From the NCBI GenBank assembly GCA_964393335.1, contig CAYMTN010000004.1, positions 1-52,906 of the forward strand: a stretch of DNA of 52,906 bases, given 5' to 3'. The DNA is from CAYMTN01 sp964393335 (GTDB taxonomy: Bacteria > Chloroflexota > Anaerolineae > Aggregatilineales > Aggregatilineaceae). The position numbers were made by a program, and so were the translations under genes. Shown in pieces: positions 50,031-52,906 of this stretch. The first letter of the stretch is position 1, and the number at the start of each line of letters is the position of its first letter. Below the pieces are notes generated by a model that was not told where the DNA came from, did not search any database, and saw only the letters and a list, made by a program, of their open reading frames with translations.

Positions 50031-50075
50031 ATTATACACGTCCGCACTGACGGTGCGCTGACAGTATTCTGACAG
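50031..50075 (-). promoter_or_regulatory. Pho-box-like triple repeat and -10 element of pspA
   Basis: On the minus strand CTGTCAG (50075-50069), CTGTCAG (50064-50058) and CCGTCAG (50053-50047) repeat at exact 11-bp steps with AATA and CGCA between them. After the last repeat come 10 bp and then a perfect TATAAT (50036-50031). This is the layout of PhoB-activated promoters, and the repeat resembles the E. coli pho-box half CTGTCAT. The pspA ATG lies about 110 nt downstream. Confidence 0.65.
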
Positions 50076-50125
50076 GTTGCGCGATCAGGCGGCGTCTATG
50101 GCGGCGCAGCGCAGCGCGCACGCCG

Positions 50126-51262
50126 TCAACTCTGGCCGTTGTCAGGCGGAGCCACCGGCAGGTGCAGCGTAAAGGTGCTGCCCACGCCGGACGCACTCTC
50201 TAACGAAATGCTGCCGCCGTGCAGGCGCGTCACCGCATCGACGATAGCCAGCCCGGCCCCGGCCCCCTGGTCTTCAAACTTTTCTCGATTGATCTGGTAA
50301 AACGGCTTAAAAATATTCTCCAATTCGCCTTCAGGGATGCCGCGCCCGTGATCGGCCACCGCCAGACAGATATGGTCTTGATCGCAGTAGGCACGCAGCG
50401 TCACCGCCGAACCCGGTTCGTCGGTGAACTTGATCGCATTATCGACCAGGCAATCCAGCGCTGCCGAGAGATACTCGATATCGGCCCGGACCGGCGGCAG
50501 GTCGTCGTCAACCAGCGTCTCGATCACGACCTCGCGCTCGTCGGCATAATCCTCGTGTTGGGCCGCGACGGTGCGCAGCAGCGCCAGGTAGTTTCCCAGG
50601 TTCTCGCTGCGCCACGCGAAGGTCTGCGCGGCCTCGCCGGTTTGCATCTCAACCAGCAGGATGAAGTTTTCGACCATGCGCCGCAGCCGGTTCGCGCCGG
50701 TATTCAGCCCGCGCAAAAAGGCGCGCATATCGTCTATGCTCAGTTCGTCAGCATCCCGGTGCAGCATATCGGCATAGGCCACCACGTACGTGAGCGGCGT
50801 GCGCAGTTCGTGGTTGATGATGGTCATGATCTTACGCTTGATATCGGATATTTCATCTTCCCACAGGGCATCCAACTGCTTGCGCCGCTTGAGCTTGGCC
50901 GAAACCGCCACCAGCAGTTCATCCGCATCAAACGGTTTGACGACGTAATCCTCAGCGCCCATGCTTTTGCCGCGTTTGATGTCGTCGCGTTCGCCCATCG
51001 CCGTCAGGAAGATAAACGGGATGGCGATCCAGCTTTCATGGCGGCGCACTTCGTTGAAAAAATCATACCCGTCCATGCGCGGCATCATGATGTCAGAGAC
51101 GATCAGGTCGGGTGGCCTGCGCTGCTCGCGTAAGACGTCCAGCCCGGCAACGCCGTTGGTGGCCGTCAATACGTCATACCCGTTGATCTCCAAAATATCC
51201 CGGATGCCTTCCATCAGGTGTAGATCATCTTCTACCACTAAGATCATCGGTTTCCGGCTCAT
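50126..51262 (-). CDS. Response regulator-histidine kinase hybrid
   Basis: 378 residues from the ATG at 51262 (GGTGGAG upstream). The N-terminal receiver (about 1-125) has PMILVVEDD, the phospho-acceptor in LIVSDIMMPRMDG, and VKPFDADEL. A kinase follows: HisKA box MTIINHELRTPLTYVVAYADM and ATPase motifs DNAIKFT, VADHGRGIPEGELENIFKPFYQ and GAGAGLAIVDAV. No membrane segment and no DNA-binding domain are present, so output must go to another protein or work as a phosphorelay. It begins 23 bp after the stop of the upstream GAF-PAS kinase, which probably is its partner. Confidence 0.9.
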   Translation of the reverse strand: MSRKPMILVVEDDLHLMEGIRDILEINGYDVLTATNGVAGLDVLREQRRPPDLIVSDIMMPRMDGYDFFNEVRRHESWIAIPFIFLTAMGERDDIKRGKSMGAEDYVVKPFDADELLVAVSAKLKRRKQLDALWEDEISDIKRKIMTIINHELRTPLTYVVAYADMLHRDADELSIDDMRAFLRGLNTGANRLRRMVENFILLVEMQTGEAAQTFAWRSENLGNYLALLRTVAAQHEDYADEREVVIETLVDDDLPPVRADIEYLSAALDCLVDNAIKFTDEPGSAVTLRAYCDQDHICLAVADHGRGIPEGELENIFKPFYQINREKFEDQGAGAGLAIVDAVTRLHGGSISLESASGVGSTFTLHLPVAPPDNGQS

Positions 51263-51285
51263 CTCATATTTTCTCCACCCGCACG

Positions 51286-52906
51286 TCACGACTCCGAGTT
51301 TGTCACCGGGAGTTTGAGGCGAAAGGTGCTGCCTTTTCCTTCTTCACTCGATACGCTGATGCTGCCATCGTATAATGCGGCAATATCCTTGATGATCGCC
51401 AGGCCCAACCCGGTGCCCGGAATGTTCGGGCTGACATTGGAGCCGCGATAAAAACGTTCAAAAATGGTGTTTAACTCGCCGGCGGGAATGCCGATTCCGG
51501 TATCAGACACCTCAATAATAACCCATTCTGGCTCGCTTTGCTCAACCGGCTCGACCTGGCTGCGGACCACGATCCGCCCACCTTCGAGCGTATAACTGAT
51601 CGCGTTGCTCACCAGGTTGGTCAGCGCGCGCACGAGCTGGTCATGATCGCCGTATATAACCGGCAGCGACGGCGCGATCCGTTCGTGCAGCAGTTCTTTG
51701 CGCTCGCTTTCCGCCCAGGCGCTGTTATCCTGGATCACGGTGTCGATCAGGCGCTCCAACTGGATCGGGTTGCGCACGCGGGGCCGTTCGGCGCGCTGCT
51801 CGCTTTGCAGGCGCGAGATATGCAGCAGGTCGCTGATCAGGCGGGCCAGCCGCTCAACTTCGCGGCCCATGACTTCCAGGTAGTTCTCGCGCCGCTCCGG
51901 CCTGCCCTGCTGGAGCAGCGACAGGTACAGCTTGAGGTTGGCCAGCGGCGTGCGTAATTCGTGCGATACATTCGAGACAAACATGTCTTTCATGTGGTCC
52001 AGCTCTTGCAGGCGGGAAATATCACGCAGCACCACGACCGAGCCTAACACCTCCTCGCCCTTGACCACGCGCGCCGCTTTGGCCTGCAACGTGATGTCGT
52101 CCAACTCGATGATCTCGGTGGAATCGTGCGGCTCGCGCGGACCGGCTTCGAGCGCCTGCGCGACCAGCGCCCCCACGCGGCGGCCCAGGTCCATATCCAG
52201 GTCGTGCTGGTCAAACAAAGTGCGCGCGACCGGGTTCGTCAGCACCACCTGCCCCATCAGGTCGAATACGATCACCGCGTCGGCCACCGAGCGTAAGATG
52301 GCCTCGGTGCGTTCCTGCTGCTGGCGTATTTCCTCGGTACGCTGGGCCACGCGAGCTTCCAGCTCGATAGCCTGCTTGCGCACCTTTTCGTACAACAGCG
52401 CGTTGGACACGGAGATCGCCAGTTGGGCCGCGAGCGGTTCCAACACGTCGAGATCGTCCTGGCCGATGCTGTCATGCCCTGCGCGTTCGACGACCAGCGC
52501 GCCGATCACTTCATCCGCGATGATCAGCGGGACCGCCAGCGTGCAGCATTCAAACGGACTCGCCAGGCCGGGCACGGTCGCAATCGGATCACACGTCAGG
52601 TTCTCCAGCACCGGCTCGGAGCGCTTTACCGCCTGGGCCGATACCGAGCCGGGAGCCAGGTAACGCCCGGCGGCCGCTTCAATGGGGAACGGCTGGTCGC
52701 GCACGAAAATCGAATTGACCTTGAGCCGTCCCTCTTCGACTTGCAGCAGCCCGATAATGTCATAGCCCAAAATGTCGAACAGCTTGCGGGCCACGCCCTC
52801 GACCAGCGCCGGCGGGCTGAGGATGGCCGTCGCATAACGCCCGACCTCATTCACCAGCCGGAGCTGATCCAGGCGGCGGCGCACCTCTTCAAACAGCGTC
52901 GCATTC
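51286..52906 (-). CDS. GAF-PAS sensor histidine kinase (5' end outside the window)
   Basis: The frame runs off the window edge: it is open through 52905 (NATLFEEVRRRLDQLRLVNE), so a further domain, probably a GAF, lies upstream. Visible parts, in order: a GAF domain (ILGYDIIGLLQVEEGRL to QLAISVSNALLYEKV), a coiled-coil linker (ARVAQRTEEIRQQQE), a PAS domain (ILRSVADAVIVFDLMGQVV), the HisKA box FVSNVSHELRTPLANLKLYL and ATPase motifs NLVSNAISYTLEGG, DTGIGIPAGELNTIFERFYRG and GTGLGLAIIKD. No membrane helix is visible, so it is probably cytoplasmic. It is followed by the hybrid regulator-kinase. Confidence 0.9.
   Translation of the reverse strand, partial: NATLFEEVRRRLDQLRLVNEVGRYATAILSPPALVEGVARKLFDILGYDIIGLLQVEEGRLKVNSIFVRDQPFPIEAAAGRYLAPGSVSAQAVKRSEPVLENLTCDPIATVPGLASPFECCTLAVPLIIADEVIGALVVERAGHDSIGQDDLDVLEPLAAQLAISVSNALLYEKVRKQAIELEARVAQRTEEIRQQQERTEAILRSVADAVIVFDLMGQVVLTNPVARTLFDQHDLDMDLGRRVGALVAQALEAGPREPHDSTEIIELDDITLQAKAARVVKGEEVLGSVVVLRDISRLQELDHMKDMFVSNVSHELRTPLANLKLYLSLLQQGRPERRENYLEVMGREVERLARLISDLLHISRLQSEQRAERPRVRNPIQLERLIDTVIQDNSAWAESERKELLHERIAPSLPVIYGDHDQLVRALTNLVSNAISYTLEGGRIVVRSQVEPVEQSEPEWVIIEVSDTGIGIPAGELNTIFERFYRGSNVSPNIPGTGLGLAIIKDIAALYDGSISVSSEEGKGSTFRLKLPVTNSES

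Overview
The window is about 52.9 kb of GC-rich DNA, densely packed with genes on both strands and with no rRNA operon, prophage, insertion sequence or CRISPR array. The gene content suggests a Chloroflexota bacterium, probably Anaerolineae-like. The signs are a Rab-like small GTPase, secreted SH3b/serine-hydrolase and GerMN-domain proteins, TolB-type propellers, many GAF/PAS histidine kinases, a DUF3524/GTDC1-type glycosyltransferase and proline-rich linkers. This is inference from content and style, since no marker gene such as 16S rRNA is present. Several promoters share an extended -10 (TGn then TAnnnT) with a poor -35.

Layout. 0-5.4 kb (minus strand): Rab-like GTPase, an unknown partner, pcm, dnaN, a zinc-ribbon protein, a methyltransferase and a 6S RNA with clear promoter and terminator. 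5.4-9.2 kb (plus): a PEMT/ICMT-type methyltransferase, a Drr-type ABC exporter pair, then a low-molecular-weight phosphatase coupled to a fructosamine-kinase homologue (probable protein deglycation). 9.3-16.5 kb (minus): an amino-acid ABC operon whose binding protein is a four-domain lipoprotein (two BMP/PnrA domains plus two family-3 domains) with long EPTV linkers and perfect internal DNA duplications, and whose permease carries a large extra extracytoplasmic domain. 16.6-24.5 kb: tRNA-Lys, an SH3b/beta-lactamase-like protein, a DUF3524 glycosyltransferase, a Rieske-like protein lacking a cluster ligand, a YdcZ transporter, PcrA helicase and a secreted alpha/beta hydrolase. 24.6-30.8 kb: a giant 2084-residue FtsK. 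31-38 kb: M20 peptidase, a macrolide-efflux-type MFS pump behind a promoter/short ORF/terminator leader, a triple-PDZ protein and a UMF1-type MFS protein with an inserted beta domain. 38-43 kb (minus): a two-component system with a frameshifted response regulator flanked by two beta-propeller proteins. 43-47 kb (plus): esterase, MFS, DUF1232, histidine phosphatase and metallophosphoesterase. 47-53 kb (minus): GerMN lipoprotein, GNAT, membrane coiled-coil protein, PspA behind a Pho-box-like promoter, a response-regulator/kinase hybrid and a GAF-PAS kinase running off the window.

The strongest candidates for something undescribed are: the attenuator-like leader in front of the efflux pump (a possibly leaderless 29-codon ORF followed by a strong intrinsic terminator); the fused multi-binding-protein lipoprotein with its unusual permease; and the three 11-bp-phased repeats placed exactly 10 bp upstream of the pspA -10 element. 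Functional statements rest on motif recognition by eye; no database search was run.
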